Source: Viscum album (taxonomy: Eukaryota; Streptophyta; Magnoliopsida; Santalales; Viscaceae). Taken from it: DNA of 64,000 bases. Shown here piece by piece: positions 51,807 through 63,800 of this stretch. The notes under the pieces were generated by a model, which did not search any database, had not been told where the DNA came from, and saw only the letters and a program-made list of their open reading frames with translations. Position 1 is the stretch's first letter, and each line of letters starts with the position of its first letter. The stretch spans positions 1,171,206,670-1,171,270,669 of the forward strand of contig OY728137.1 of the NCBI GenBank assembly GCA_963277665.1, given 5' to 3'. Made by a program: the position numbers and the translations under genes.

Positions 51807-52627
51807 ATTCTCCCCACCAGAGACACTTTCTGCCCCCAGAAAGGCACCAAGCCACAAGTCGATCAAGATTCAGGTCTAAGCTCAAACGAAACTAAAAGAA
51901 CCGAAGAGAACTGAGAATCTCGGGATAACCTTACTCTACACAGGTCACACCCGACCATTTCAAGAGAATAATGAAGTCCAAGTTTGAGGGGAGAACACGA
52001 AGGGGTTCTCCCCACCACAAGAACTTAACTAGTTCAAAACTTTAACGCCAAAACATACCACCACAGGGAGGCGGGTCCTGCACGGGAACTCACAACCGTT
52101 TCAAACCAACTCTTATAGCATGATTAAAACGACACCTTCGTTGAAGCCTTGAACCCTCGACCAAAGCCATCAATCTTCATTACTAGGGGAATCCCACGAA
52201 AGCCCTAAACCAAAACATCGAGTCAGAAACATGACCCACTGAAATCCACGAAACATAACCACATCTGACGAGCATTGCTAAACAAAGGTCAACCCACCGA
52301 AGAGTCAAACACACTTTTAAGAAACACATATGATTCAGAAACAACACATCCACATGACAAGCCTTCTTAGATTATCATAGGATAAGTCCATCGTCACTCT
52401 ATAGAAAAACAATGCATTTACAACGTTGTTGAAACTTTAATAGCAGGAAAACAAGTATGAAAAGGTTTATAATTGTTCCACCATCAATACGGAAGACAGA
52501 ACCTGGACCAAGGCTTCACAACCTTGGGAATTCTCGATTGCGCACGAGCTTCAACCCAAGACCTGTGGTTGGGGCTCTGATGGCTGAAGCATCTTCTTCC
52601 TCACAGTCAGGTACTAACGTTATCCCA
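51807..52627 (-). other. Array 2 internal, 3' noncoding part between gag and LTR
   Basis: About 820 bp with no frame of note on the - strand and no protease or RT motif. It ends in a purine tract (GTGGGGAGAAT, complement at 51,807-51,817) and, next to it, an inverted repeat CTTTCTG-CCCC-CAGAAAG (51,826-51,843). The same part in the second unit (58,228-59,048) is closely similar. The + strand frame at 52,457-52,732 overlaps gag in antisense and is not taken as a gene. Confidence 0.65.
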
Positions 52628-53449
52628 TCACGGCCTCCTCTTCAAGCGACGATTCCTGCAAAACATCTCCAGATGACCCAGACAGCCGCATCGATGACAC
52701 GTCTTCGGAGGGTTGCGACAAGACGGCTTTAAATTCCCAAATCGACCACACAGATAGCACACCACTAAACAGTTTGATGAACTGGAAGCTGGGACCAAGG
52801 GGGATAACTCCTGAGGAACAGGTATCTCTGGCGTATTTTTCACACCAGAGGGGGAACTCTTACGAACAACCGGGGACGCTGAAGTATTAACCACCCGCAC
52901 ACCGGAAACCAACTCAGCCAAGAATGCTTCCTCTACGAGCTTCTCGAAACAAAGGTCTTTAGAAGGGAGGACTCGCTCCTTCATCTCTGGACGAAGACCC
53001 CCGGTGAAAAGAGAGACCGTCATGAGCTCATGCGACGCTACCTCTGGAGAAAAGGGAATCAATTCCTTGAAATGGTCAACATTTGCCTTCACCGTCCGTT
53101 GGCCTTGTTGAATATGCACAAGCTCTCCCTTTTTCTCCTGCTTCACTTTCTCAGGTACAAACCATTGGTTGAAAACAATTCTAAAGACATCCCACATCAT
53201 TTCAACTTGCATTGATGATGAGGTAACCCTCTTCCATTGGTCCAGAGCTGGACCCTCAAACAACTCCATAATTGCACGAACCTTAACATTATCGGGAGTT
53301 CCCAACATTCTAAAGACACGCTCTACTTCCTCGATCCATTTCACTACCTCTAACGGACCCTGATCACCATAGAGAATAGGCAAAGTCTGAGGAGGACCAA
53401 AAACTAAGCATGACCTATCAGAATCCTTAGAGACCTTTCTAGGCGGCAT
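52628..53449 (-). CDS. gag: Gag polyprotein of a non-autonomous Ty3/gypsy element, intact frame
   Basis: This gag would coat the element's RNA and form the particle in the cytoplasm. The 273-aa protein starts at ATG 53,449 (MPPRKVSKDS). Residues ~35-190 form a Retrotrans_gag-type core: ALDQWKRVT, then W-x2-F-x-I-x-F-N-Q-W-F-x-P-E, KGELVHIQQGQRTV, SLFTGGLRPEMKERVL. Two zinc knuckles close it: CYLCGRFGNLKPSC (231-244), where the usual His is Asn, and CHRCGCLGHLEMFC (251-264), complete. The tail is basic (RNRRLKRRP). The frame ends in TGA with no frameshift to a pol. About 940 bp of leader separate it from the primer site. Expression would come from the LTR promoter near 57,58x. The same gene in the next unit (59,049-59,870) has two stops. 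Confidence 0.85.
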   Translation of the reverse strand: MPPRKVSKDSDRSCLVFGPPQTLPILYGDQGPLEVVKWIEEVERVFRMLGTPDNVKVRAIMELFEGPALDQWKRVTSSSMQVEMMWDVFRIVFNQWFVPEKVKQEKKGELVHIQQGQRTVKANVDHFKELIPFSPEVASHELMTVSLFTGGLRPEMKERVLPSKDLCFEKLVEEAFLAELVSGVRVVNTSASPVVRKSSPSGVKNTPEIPVPQELSPLVPASSSSNCLVVCYLCGRFGNLKPSCRNPPKTCHRCGCLGHLEMFCRNRRLKRRP

Positions 53450-54386
53450 TTCCTGAGCGACATATAAAACACAAATCCAAAACCTATATCAAACTGAAGA
53501 AATCTCAATAAAAGCACCTTCATCAAAACAGTCAGCACAAGACCAAACAAACACAAACACAACCCAAAATAAAGTCTCCTTTTTTATTTTAGACTTTAAA
53601 ACCATCCTCTTCAAGATTACTTTCCAAAACCAATCCATTTTCGAACCAAAAACATTCCAAAACCATTTCCCCTTTTAAACCAATTTAGAAAACAAGGTCA
53701 TGCGTTAAATTTCAAATACACACCCAGGTACTCCCATGACCCGTTGCACATGTCTTTATCCACTGTCCATTAATACTCGCACCAACATGCATTTTTTTTC
53801 ATGCATTCTCACACATGTGCAAACGTTCATAAAGAGGAACTGGGGTTTCACCCCAAATCATTCTTAACCAATTCCAAGAAAACAACAGATTTCCAAATCA
53901 AGAGATTTTAGTTTTAAAACCCATTTCATATATTTAAAGTCTTTTAAAAGGAATCAGTCCAATTTTGTTTTTTTCCCACACCATTTTTCATTTCCAACAA
54001 CGTACTTACACTGACCAAAACAAAAGAAGCATCCAAATTTGCATCAATCACTGAAATGAGGGACTAGTAGTCACGCTCAACCTGGCGACATGGTAGTGGG
54101 CCATGTCCCAAGTCAGCGTCGACCACTAGGAGGAATTCAAACCATGTCCTCGGACTCCACATGGGTCACTACTCCATGTGAAATCACGATGTAATGTCGG
54201 CTTGTCTCCATTTCATCTCCCAATCCAAGACAAACCAGAAAAGACAAGGACACAATTCCCGAACTACCCCTGGAAACTCGAGGATCAGTGCGAGCAAGAG
54301 TTCATGACTCTCTTCCCGTACCTACCCCTCGAGTTCCGACAGTACTAATATCCTTCTACGAGACAACCCAAATAACAAGAACCTCC
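53450..54386 (-). other. Array 2 first internal leader between primer site and gag
   Basis: About 940 bp of untranslated leader, near-identical in the second unit. Two inverted repeats stand out: GACATGG/CCATGTC (54,087-54,093 with 54,101-54,107) and CACATGG/CCATGTG (54,158-54,164 with 54,174-54,180). In retroelements the leader carries the packaging signal, so these are candidates. Confidence 0.5.
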
Positions 54387-54397
54387 CTCTGATACCA
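54387..54397 (-). other. Array 2 primer-binding site, first internal
   Basis: The - strand TGGTATCAGAG is exact for initiator-Met tRNA. Three bases separate it from the LTR end (54,401). Confidence 0.88.
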
Positions 54398-56936
54398 TTT
54401 TGTCACGAACCAGCCCGGGTCGACCCTGAACCGGTCACCCGAGCCGGTCCGCGACAACTCCCGAGGGGCGTTCCCGATCCCCCCGGGATGGCAACAAGTG
54501 CCGAGCATTAAAATTTGATCGTTGGGAACGATTTCAGCCCAAACAAAAGTAAATAGAATAGAACAAATAAACACCAATAGTGGAAAATAAATAAAAGCCA
54601 CACGACCACGTACCTCCATGTGACCTCTCAGGTCACCACCCAACTAGAGAGCAACCTCGCTCCCACACTGAGCGACTCAAAACAGAAGACCCAAGCAAGG
54701 GAATACCTACAACTGAAATGATAATATAGGCGTGAGCATTAAAAATTCCCAGTAGGTAAGCCAAAGTAAACCACTGAATCCAAATGTTTCCTTTCCCGAG
54801 CAATCCGTTGACACAGGTTTGAAAATACAATTATAAAAATAAATTTTTTTCATTAAAATAAAAAACATGTTTTTCCCCCATTTGAAAACCCAACACACAC
54901 TATAAATCACTTTCCAAACCATTTCCTGTTTTTATAAACAAAACCAAATACAGATAATGCTACGACTGTGCTAAAAAGGAATAGGTAAACAGTACAGGCT
55001 GAAAACAAACCCGTGAAACAGGAAGTAAACAAGCAATGCATGATGCATGTAGTGAAAAAGGACACAAGTAACAATATGAGCTGTAAATAATAACTGTAAG
55101 TAAACAATCAAGGAATAAAGTAACCATGGGTGATCCTAAACATCCCTAGAAAACCCCTGGACGTACTCGGGTTCAGACTACCAGCCGGCGGGGTACTCCA
55201 TAGTCAATAACCAACTGGCCGCCCTAATAGCCAACCAGTGGCACATCCCTCCTGGCCTGTCCATAACTCCAGGGGGTACTAACCCTTCTAATCAGGGTTA
55301 GCAAGAAACCGTCACTCGATAATCTACAAGACGCCCAGGAACCCATGGTGGTTTTAGTAACACTGTGTAAGTGGGAGGCCCACGCACGCGTGACTCATCT
55401 CACTGCACTTTCCAACCCCTTACACGGACATTGCTACACGACAACCCTCGAAAGGAAGTCCCCCTGTAGAGATGCCCTCACAAGTACGTATATATATATA
55501 TGTGTATGTATAAACCCTTCACATTTAATAAAGTGCCAACCGGGCCATCATATCATTCACATTTTGACTATTTAATACTAAAGCATTTCTAAAGGGATAT
55601 GACACACGCAATTTCATTGAAAACCAGAAACACACTTGGAACAATATTTAAGAAACCCAAATGCTTGTTCAGAAGAAACCATTTATATTAAAAACTAAAA
55701 GCACATTTGAAATTCTGTGAATTATGTTTAATGGAAAAAAGGGCATTCTTTCATAGATTTCTTTTTAAACCAGTTCAATGTGTCACATGAAGAGGAAAAT
55801 TTTTTTTGAATCCAAGAACAGTTTAGAAAAGTCGAGATTTCGAGAAAATAAATTTAAATAGAAATAAAAATAAATGGTAACAATTTCAAACACCACCTTC
55901 ATTTGAGGGCACATCCATGTGTGCACCTAGTGCACCCATGGATGTGTCAACATCCAATGATGCATCAAACCTGTAAAGGGGAACGAAAAAATTTACAAAT
56001 AATACTAAATTTCATAAAACTAACCAACACATGATAATGAGATCCAAGAATGATTCTTTCTTTACAAAAAGAAAACACCGCTCAAGACAACCAATGATAA
56101 CATAAGAGAACATATGCATTTAGTTCCACCTTAGTTGGAAACGCCTAAACAGGTGCACTATATGAACAAGAAGATGTGTAGGACAACATCTAGTGCACAA
56201 CTACCTTGGCATAAAATATAATTGCTTCAAACATAACTTTCGAACAAAAACTATAGATTTTAAAACACCAAAATAAGCCGCACAAGGATATCATAAACAG
56301 GTGAATCATAGAATAAAATTTATTTAAAACAATTCAAGCATCAGCAGAGTACCTTGGAAAGGAAACAGTTGAATTTGCCTACCTCAAACAAGGAGCGGAC
56401 GCGACGGAACCCCAACGGAAAGTAGGACAATCCTTTGCGGACAAACTGTGTACACTGAACAGTGGAAAAAGTACATGTCACTCAACCCGCGACAAAAAAA
56501 GGATTAATATGAATTAAATATAAACACCAAGATCCCACGAAGGAAAAATAAATAAATAAACTAATTAATTAATCAATTAATTGATAAAAAAAATAGGCAA
56601 TTAAATAAATATATAGATAAATAACACATACAATAAGAAATAAATAATCAAGAGAATAAATAAATAACAAAATGAATACACAAATTGATAAATAAGTAAA
56701 TAAACATAACAAAACCAATAAATGGGACAAAATAAATAATTAAAGAAAAAAATAAATAGACAAGGAACAAACATAAATAAATAACCAACATAAATAAATA
56801 TAACAAAACAAACAAACATAAATGAAGAACAAAACAAAATAAATAAATGGACTACATGAATAAAGTTAATAAATAAATAATTAACTAATCAACAAATAAT
56901 TAAAAGAACAAATAAATAAATAATTAAAACAAGTAT

Positions 56937-57575
56937 ACTGGGCAGAAGGAAGAAGAGGGGTGGTCGCTGGAGGTTGCGCCGAGCAGGGGGAGTCGCGCGG
57001 ATGGGGCAGGGCGGCGGAGGCCGCTGGCCAGAGCAGCATGGTGGTCGGCGGCGCGGCGAAGGAAGATAGGGGCAGCGGCGGTCGGCTTGGCAAGCCGGGA
57101 GGCCGGCGGGAAGGTGGGGGTTGTGCGGGGGAGCCGGGACGGCGAGCAGGGGGGCGGAGGTGGTGGCCGCTTGGCGCTGCAAAGGCGGCAGGTCGGGAGG
57201 CCGGGTAGGGCCAGCGACGGGAAGAGGCGAAGGGAGGCGAGGGGGAACGGGGCGCGGCCGGAAACAGGACTGGGGAGGAGGGAACACGCAGGAGGCGAGG
57301 GAGAACGGGGCACCGGTGGGCGCTGGCGCGACGAAGGAGAGGCGGAGCCTGGGAGGGTCGGTGGGCGCAAGAGGAGAGGGACAGCGTGGGGGAGCGCCGG
57401 ACGAGGCCGGTGTAGGGGAGCTGGAACAGCGGCGGCGTGGCGAAGCGGAGAGGGGGCTGAGGAGGTTGGGCGCAGTGGGGTGCAAAATGAGATGGGGGGC
57501 GGCGTATGTAGGAAGGAAGGAGGGAGAGGATGGCGGCTCGTGAAAGAAAGAAAACGGGGGAGGGGAAAAACAAAA
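56937..57575. other. GC-rich island in the second array 2 LTR
   Basis: Equivalent to 50,510-51,150, with many substitutions and short indels. It is again placed directly after the LTR promoter in the direction of transcription. Confidence 0.75.
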
Positions 57576-57579
57576 CGGT

Positions 57580-57612
57580 TTAGGGTTTCTCAATATATAT
57601 ATATATATATAT
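57580..57612 (-). promoter_or_regulatory. Array 2 LTR promoter, second LTR
   Basis: A TATATA run at 57,594-57,612 followed on the - strand by AAACCCTAA (57,580-57,588). This copy would drive transcription through the internal unit that holds the intact gag (52,628-53,449). Confidence 0.6.
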
Positions 57613-58227
57613 AATAAATACATAATAATAATGATAATAATAATAATAATAATAAAACTTTATAAATATAATAATAATAATTGTAAAATTCATAACAATA
57701 ATAATAATAATAATAAAATAAAAATTAGCTAATTATAGTAATAATCATCATAACCAAAATATTTAAAATAATTAAACCATTTAAAAAATAACACAAACCT
57801 CTATATACACATATACATATATAGACGTATGTATATATATACCTTTATATAAACATATAACCATAAATACAACACACATATATATATATACATATATAGA
57901 CATAAAATATATAAACATATGTATATATATATTTAGACATATATATAGACATACACATACACATATATAAACATATCTACAACAAAAATAACCACAATAA
58001 TAATAACACAATTTTAATTGTAATAATAATAAAATGTGAACATAAAAAAAATTAATATTTAAAACGCCGGGTGAACACATAGTCACCCGGGCCGAACGCA
58101 CGGTCACTTCTAGCGATTCGATGACCACGCACCGGCGCGAAACCGTCAACACAATTAAACCTCGAAAATTTTAAATCGGGACCAAGAATGAAGTAAAAAA
58201 TAAAGTACCGGTGGTCGGGGTGTGACA

Positions 58228-59048
58228 ATTCTCCCCACCACAGACACTTTCTGCCCCCAGAAAGTCACCAAGCCACAAGTCGATAAAGATTCAGGTCTAC
58301 GCTCAAACGGAACTAAAAGAACCGAAGAGAACAGAGAATCTCGGGATAACCTTACTCTACACAGGTCACACCTGACCATTTCAATAGAATAATGAAGTCC
58401 AAGGTTGAGGGGAGAACACGAAGGGGTTCTCCCCACCAGAAGAACTTAACTAGTTCAAAAATGTAACACCAAAACATACCACCACAGGGAGGCGGGTCCT
58501 GCACGGGAACTCACAACCGTTTCAAACCAACTCTTATAGAACGATTAAAACAACACCTTCGTTGAAACATTGAACCCTCGACCAAAGCCAGCAATCTTCA
58601 ATACTAGGGGAAACCCACGAAAGCTCTAAACCAAAACATCGAGTCGGAAACATGACCCACTGAAATCCACGAAACATAACCACATCTGACGAGCATTGCT
58701 AAACAAAGGTGAACCCACCGAAGAGTCAAACACACTTTTAAGAAACTCATATGATTCATAAACAACATATCCACATGACAAGTCTTCTTAGATTATCATA
58801 GGACAAGTCCATCGCCACTCTATAGAAAAACAACGCATTTACAACGCTGTTGAAACTTTAATAGCAGGAAAACAAGTATGAAATGGTTTTTAATTGTTCC
58901 ACCATCAATACGGAAGACAGAACCTGGACCAAGGCTTCACAACCTTGGGAATTCCCGACTGCGCACGAGCTTCACCCCAAGACCTGTGGTTGGGGCTCTG
59001 ATGGCTAAAGCATCTTCTGCCTCACAGTCAGGTACTAACGTTCTCCCA
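58228..59048 (-). other. Array 2 second internal, 3' noncoding part
   Basis: It holds the purine tract (complement 58,228-58,240) and the inverted repeat CTTTCTG-CCCC-CAGAAAG at 58,247-58,264, unchanged from the first unit. No pol motif. Closely similar to 51,807-52,627. Confidence 0.65.
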
Positions 59049-59870
59049 TCACGGCTTCCTCTTCAAGCGACGATTCCTGCAAAACTTCTCCAGATGACCC
59101 AGACAGCCGCATCGATGACACGTCTTCGGAGGGTTGAAACAAGACGGCTTTAAATGCCCAAATCGACCACACTGATAGCACACCACTGAACAGTCTGATG
59201 AACTGGAAGCTGGGACCAAGGGGGATAACTCCTGAGGAACAGGTATCTCTGGCGTATTTTTCACACCAGAGGGGGAACTCTTACGAACAACCGGGGAAGC
59301 TAAAGTATTAACCTCCTGCACACCGGAAACCAACTCAGCCAAGAATGCTTCCTCTACGAGCTTCTCGAAACAGAGGTCTTTAGAAGGGAGGACTCGCTCC
59401 TTCATCTCTGGACGAAGACCCCCGGTGAAAAGAGAGACCGTCATGAGCTCATGCGACGCTACCTCTGGAGAAAAGGGAATCAGTTCCTTGAAATGGTCAA
59501 CATATGCCTTCACCGTCCATTAGCCTTGTTGAATATGCACAAGCTCTCCCTTTTTCTCCAGCTTCACTTTCTCAGGTACAAACCATTGGTTGAAAATGAT
59601 TCTAAAGACATCCCACATCATTTCAACTTGCATTGATGATGGGGTAACCCTCTTCCATTGGTCCAGAGCTGGACCCTCAAACAACTCCATAATTGCACGA
59701 ACCTTAACATTATCGGGAGTTCCCAACATTCTAAAGACACGCTCTACTTCCTCGAGCCATTTCACTGCCTCTAATGGACCCTGATCACCATGGAGAATAG
59801 GTAAAGTCTGAGGAGGACCAAAAACTAATCATGACCTATCAGAATCCTTAGAGACCTTTCTGGGCGGCAT
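59049..59870 (-). pseudogene. gag: Gag of the second unit, two nonsense codons
   Basis: It has the same length (822 bp) and frame as 52,628-53,449, starting at ATG 59,870. Two stops break it: TGA at codon 14 (59,829-59,831) where the other copy has Cys, and TAA at codon 117 (59,520-59,522) where it has Gln; both are C-to-T or T/A-type single changes. No frameshift. Unlike the intact copy, its first zinc knuckle is complete (CYQCGRFGHLKPSC). The two copies thus carry complementary damage. Confidence 0.9.
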
Positions 59871-60804
59871 TTCCTGAGTGACATATAAAACACAAAGCCA
59901 AAACCAATATCAAACTGAAGCAACCTCAATAAAATCACCTTCATCAAAACAGTCAGCACAAGACCAAACAAACACAAGCACAACCCAAAATAAAGTATCC
60001 TTTTTATTTTAGACTTTAAAACCATCCTCTTCAAGATTACTTTCCAAAACCAATCCATTTTCGAACGAAAAACATTCCAAAACCGTTTCCCCTTTTAAAC
60101 CAATTTAGAAAACTAGGTCATGCGTTAAATTTCAAATACACACCCAGGTACTCCCATGACCCGTTGCACATGTCTTTATCCACTGTCCATTAATACTCGC
60201 ACCAGCACGCATTTTTTTTCATGCATTCTCACACATGTGTAAACGTTCATAAAGAGGAACTGGGGTTTCACCCCAAATCATTCATAACCAATTCCAAGCA
60301 AACAACAGATTTCCAAATCAAGAGATTTTAGTTTTAAAACCCATTTCATATATTTAAAGTCTTTTAAAAGGAATCAGTACAATTTTTTTTTTCCAAAACC
60401 CTTTTTCATTTCCAACAACATACTTACACCGACCAAAACAAAAGAAGCATTCAAATTTGCATCAATCACTAAAATGATGGACTAGTAGTCACGCTCAACC
60501 TGGCGACATGGAAGTGGGCCATGTCCCAAGTTAGCTTCGACCACTAGGAGGAATTCAAACCATGTCCTCGGACTCCACATGGGTCACAACTGCATGTGAA
60601 ATCATGATGTAACATCGGCTTTCCTCCATTTCATCTCCCAATCCAAGACAAACCAGAAAAGACAAGGACACAATTCCCGAACTACCCCTGGTAACTCGAG
60701 GATCAGTGCGAGCAAGAGTTAGTGACGCTCTTCTCGTACCTACCCCTCGAGTTCCGACAGTACTAATCTCCTTCTACGAGACAACCCAAATAACAAGAAC
60801 CTCC
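59871..60804 (-). other. Array 2 second internal leader
   Basis: The GACATGG/CCATGTC inverted repeat is kept (60,505-60,511 with 60,519-60,525), while its loop has changed by one base. The second inverted repeat has one mismatch here (GCATGTG instead of CCATGTG). The 77-aa frame at 59,825-60,058 overlaps the gag start out of frame and is not a gene. Confidence 0.5.
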
Positions 60805-60815
60805 CTCTGATACCA
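60805..60815 (-). other. Array 2 primer-binding site, second internal
   Basis: TGGTATCAGAG on the - strand, three bases before the LTR end at 60,819. Confidence 0.88.
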
Positions 60816-60818
60816 TTT

Positions 60819-63800
60819 TGCCATGAACCAGCCCGGGTCAACCCTGAACTGGTCACCCGAGCCGGTCCGCGGCAAGTCCCGAGGGGCTTTCACGATCCCC
60901 CCGGGATGGCAACAAGTGACGGGCATTAAAATTTGATCGTTGGGAACAATTTCAGCCCAAAAAAGTAAATAGAACAGAACAAATAAATACCAACAGTGGA
61001 AAAGAAATAAAAGCCACACGACCACGTACATCCATGTGACCTCTCAGGTCACCACCCAACTAGAGAGAAACCTCGTTCCAACACTGAGCGACTCAAAACA
61101 GAAGACCTAAGTAAGGGAAGACCTGCAACTGAAATGATAATATAGGCGTGAGCATTAAAAATTCCGATTAGGTAAGCCAATGTAAACCACTGAATCCAAA
61201 TGTTTCCTTTCCCGAGCAATCCGTTGACACAGGTTTGAAAATACAATTATAAAAATAATTTTTTTTTCTTTAAAATAAACAACATGTTTTCCCCCATTTG
61301 AAAACCCAACACACACTATAAATCACTTTCAAAACCATTTCATGTTTTTATAAACATAACCAAATACAGATAATACTACGACTGTGCTAAAAAGGAACAG
61401 GTAAACAGTACAGGATGAAAACAAACCAGTGAAATAGGAAGTAATCAAGCAATGCATGATGCATGTAGTGAAAAAGGACACAAGTAACAATATGAGTTGT
61501 AAGGAATAAATGTATGTAAACAATCAAGGAAGCAAGTAACCATGGGTGATCCTAATCATCCCTAGAAAACCCCTGCATGTACTCGGGTTCAGACTACCTG
61601 ACGGCGTGGTACTCCATATTCAATAACCAACTGATCGCCCTAATAGCCAACCAGTGGCATATCCCTCCTGGCCTGTCCACAACTCCAGGGGGAACTAACC
61701 CTTCTAATCAGGGTTAGCAAGCAACCGTCACTCGATAATCTACAAGACTCCTAGGAACCCATGGTGGTTTTAGTAACACTGTGTAAGTGGGTGGCCCACA
61801 CACGCGTGACTCATCTCACCGCACTTGCCAACCCCTTACACGGACATCGCTACACGACAACCCTCGAAGGGAAGTCCCCCTGTACAGATGCCCTCATAAG
61901 TACGTATATATATATATGTATAAACACTTCACATTTAATAAAGTGCCAACCGGGTCGTCATATCATTTACATTTTGACCATTTAATACTAAAGAATTTCT
62001 AAAGCGAGATGACACATGCCATTTCATTGAAAACCAGAAACACACATAGTACTTTATTTAAGAATCCCAAATGCTTGTTCAGAAGAAACCATTTATATTT
62101 AAAACTAAAAGCACATTTGAAATTCCATGAATTATGTTTAAAGTCAAAAAGGGCATTCTTTCATTGATTTTATTTTAAACCAGTTCAATGTGCCTCATGA
62201 AGAGGCGAAAACATTTTGAAACCAAGAACCATTTAGCAAAGTCGAGATTTCGAAAAAAATAAAAATAAAAATAAAAATAAATGGTAACAATTTCAAACAC
62301 CACCTTCATTTGAGGGCACATCCATGTGTGCACCTGGTGCACCCATGGATGTGTCAACATCCAATGGTGCATCAAACCTGCAAAGGGGCACGTCAACATT
62401 TCCAAATAATACTAAATTTCATAAAACTAACCAGCACAGGATAATGAGATCCAAGAATGATTATTTCTTTACCAAAAGAAAACACCGCTAAAGACAACCA
62501 ATGATAACATAAGAGAACATAGGCATTTAGTTCCACCTTAGCTGGAAACGCCTAAATAGGTGCACTATAAAAACAAGAAAAAGTTCAGGACAACATCTAG
62601 TACACAACTACCTTGGCATAAAATATAATTGCTTCAAACTTATCTTTAAAACAAAAACTATAGATTTTAAAACACCAAAATAAGCCGTGCAAGGATATCA
62701 TAAACACGCGAATCATGGAATAAAATTTATTTAAAAAAATTCAAGCATCAGCAGAGTACCTCGGAAAGGAAACAATTGAATTCACCTACCTCAAACAAGG
62801 AGAGGACGTGATAGAACCCCAACGGAAAGTAGGACAATCCTTTGCGGACAAACTGCGTACGCTGAACAGTCGAAAAAGTACACGTCACTCAACCCACGAT
62901 AGAAAAAGGATTAATATGAATTAAATATAAACACCAAGATTCCACGAAGGATAAATAAATAAATAAATAAATAAATTAATCAATTAATCAATAAACAAAT
63001 AGGCAATTAAATAAATATATAGATAAATAACACATACAAGAATAAATAAATAATAAAGAGAACAAATAAATAACAAAATGAATAAACAAATAGATAAATA
63101 AGTAAATAAACAAAACAAAATAAATAAATGGGACAAAATTAATAATTAAATAACTAAATAAATAGACAAGGAACAAACATAAATAAATAACCAACATAGA
63201 TAAATATAACAAAAAAAACAAACATAAATGAAGAAAAAAACATAATAAATAAATGGACTACATGAATAAAGTAAATAAATAAATAATTAACTAATCAACA
63301 AATAATTAAAAGAACAAATAAATAAATAAATAAAACAGGTATACCGAGCAGAAGGAAGAAGAGGGGTGGTCGCTGGAGGTTGCGCCGAGTAGGGGGGGGT
63401 CGCGCAGATGGGGTAGGGCGGCGGAGGCCACTGCCCGGAGTAGCAGGGTGGTCGGTGGCACGACGAAGGAAGATACGGGCGGTGGCGGTCGTCTGGGCAA
63501 GCTGGGAGGCCGGCGAGAAGGCGGGGGTTGCGCGGGGGAGTCGGGACGGCGAGCAGGGGGGCGGAGGCGGCGGCCGCTTGGCGCGGCAAAGGCGGTAGGT
63601 CGGGAGGCTGGGGAGGGCCAACGACGGGAAGAGGCGAAGGGAGGCGAGGGGGAATGGGGCGCGGCCAGAAACAGGACCGGCGGGGAGGGAACACGCAGGA
63701 GGCGAGGGCAAACAGGGCACCGACGGGAGCTGGTGCGACGAAGGAGAGGCAGAGCCCGGGAGGTTCGGTGGGCGCAGGAGGAGAGGGACGGCGCGGGGGG

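Larger units (their letters stand above)
54401..58227 (-). repeat. Array 2, second LTR (3827 bp, shared)
   Basis: TGTCACGAACC at the left, GGGTGTGACA at the right: on the - strand TGTCACACC...TGACA, both ends clean. It is flanked by a primer site on one side and a purine tract on the other, so it serves two units. Internal order is as in the first LTR: GC-rich island 56,937-57,575, telobox and TATA 57,580-57,612. Long frames on both strands in the island (up to 244 aa) are not supported as genes. Confidence 0.9.

Noticed and set aside
52457..52732. 91-aa + strand frame, present in both array 2 units (also 58,878-59,153)
   Set aside because: It is partly antisense to gag, and its conservation follows from the near-identity of the two units. 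No known domain or promoter.
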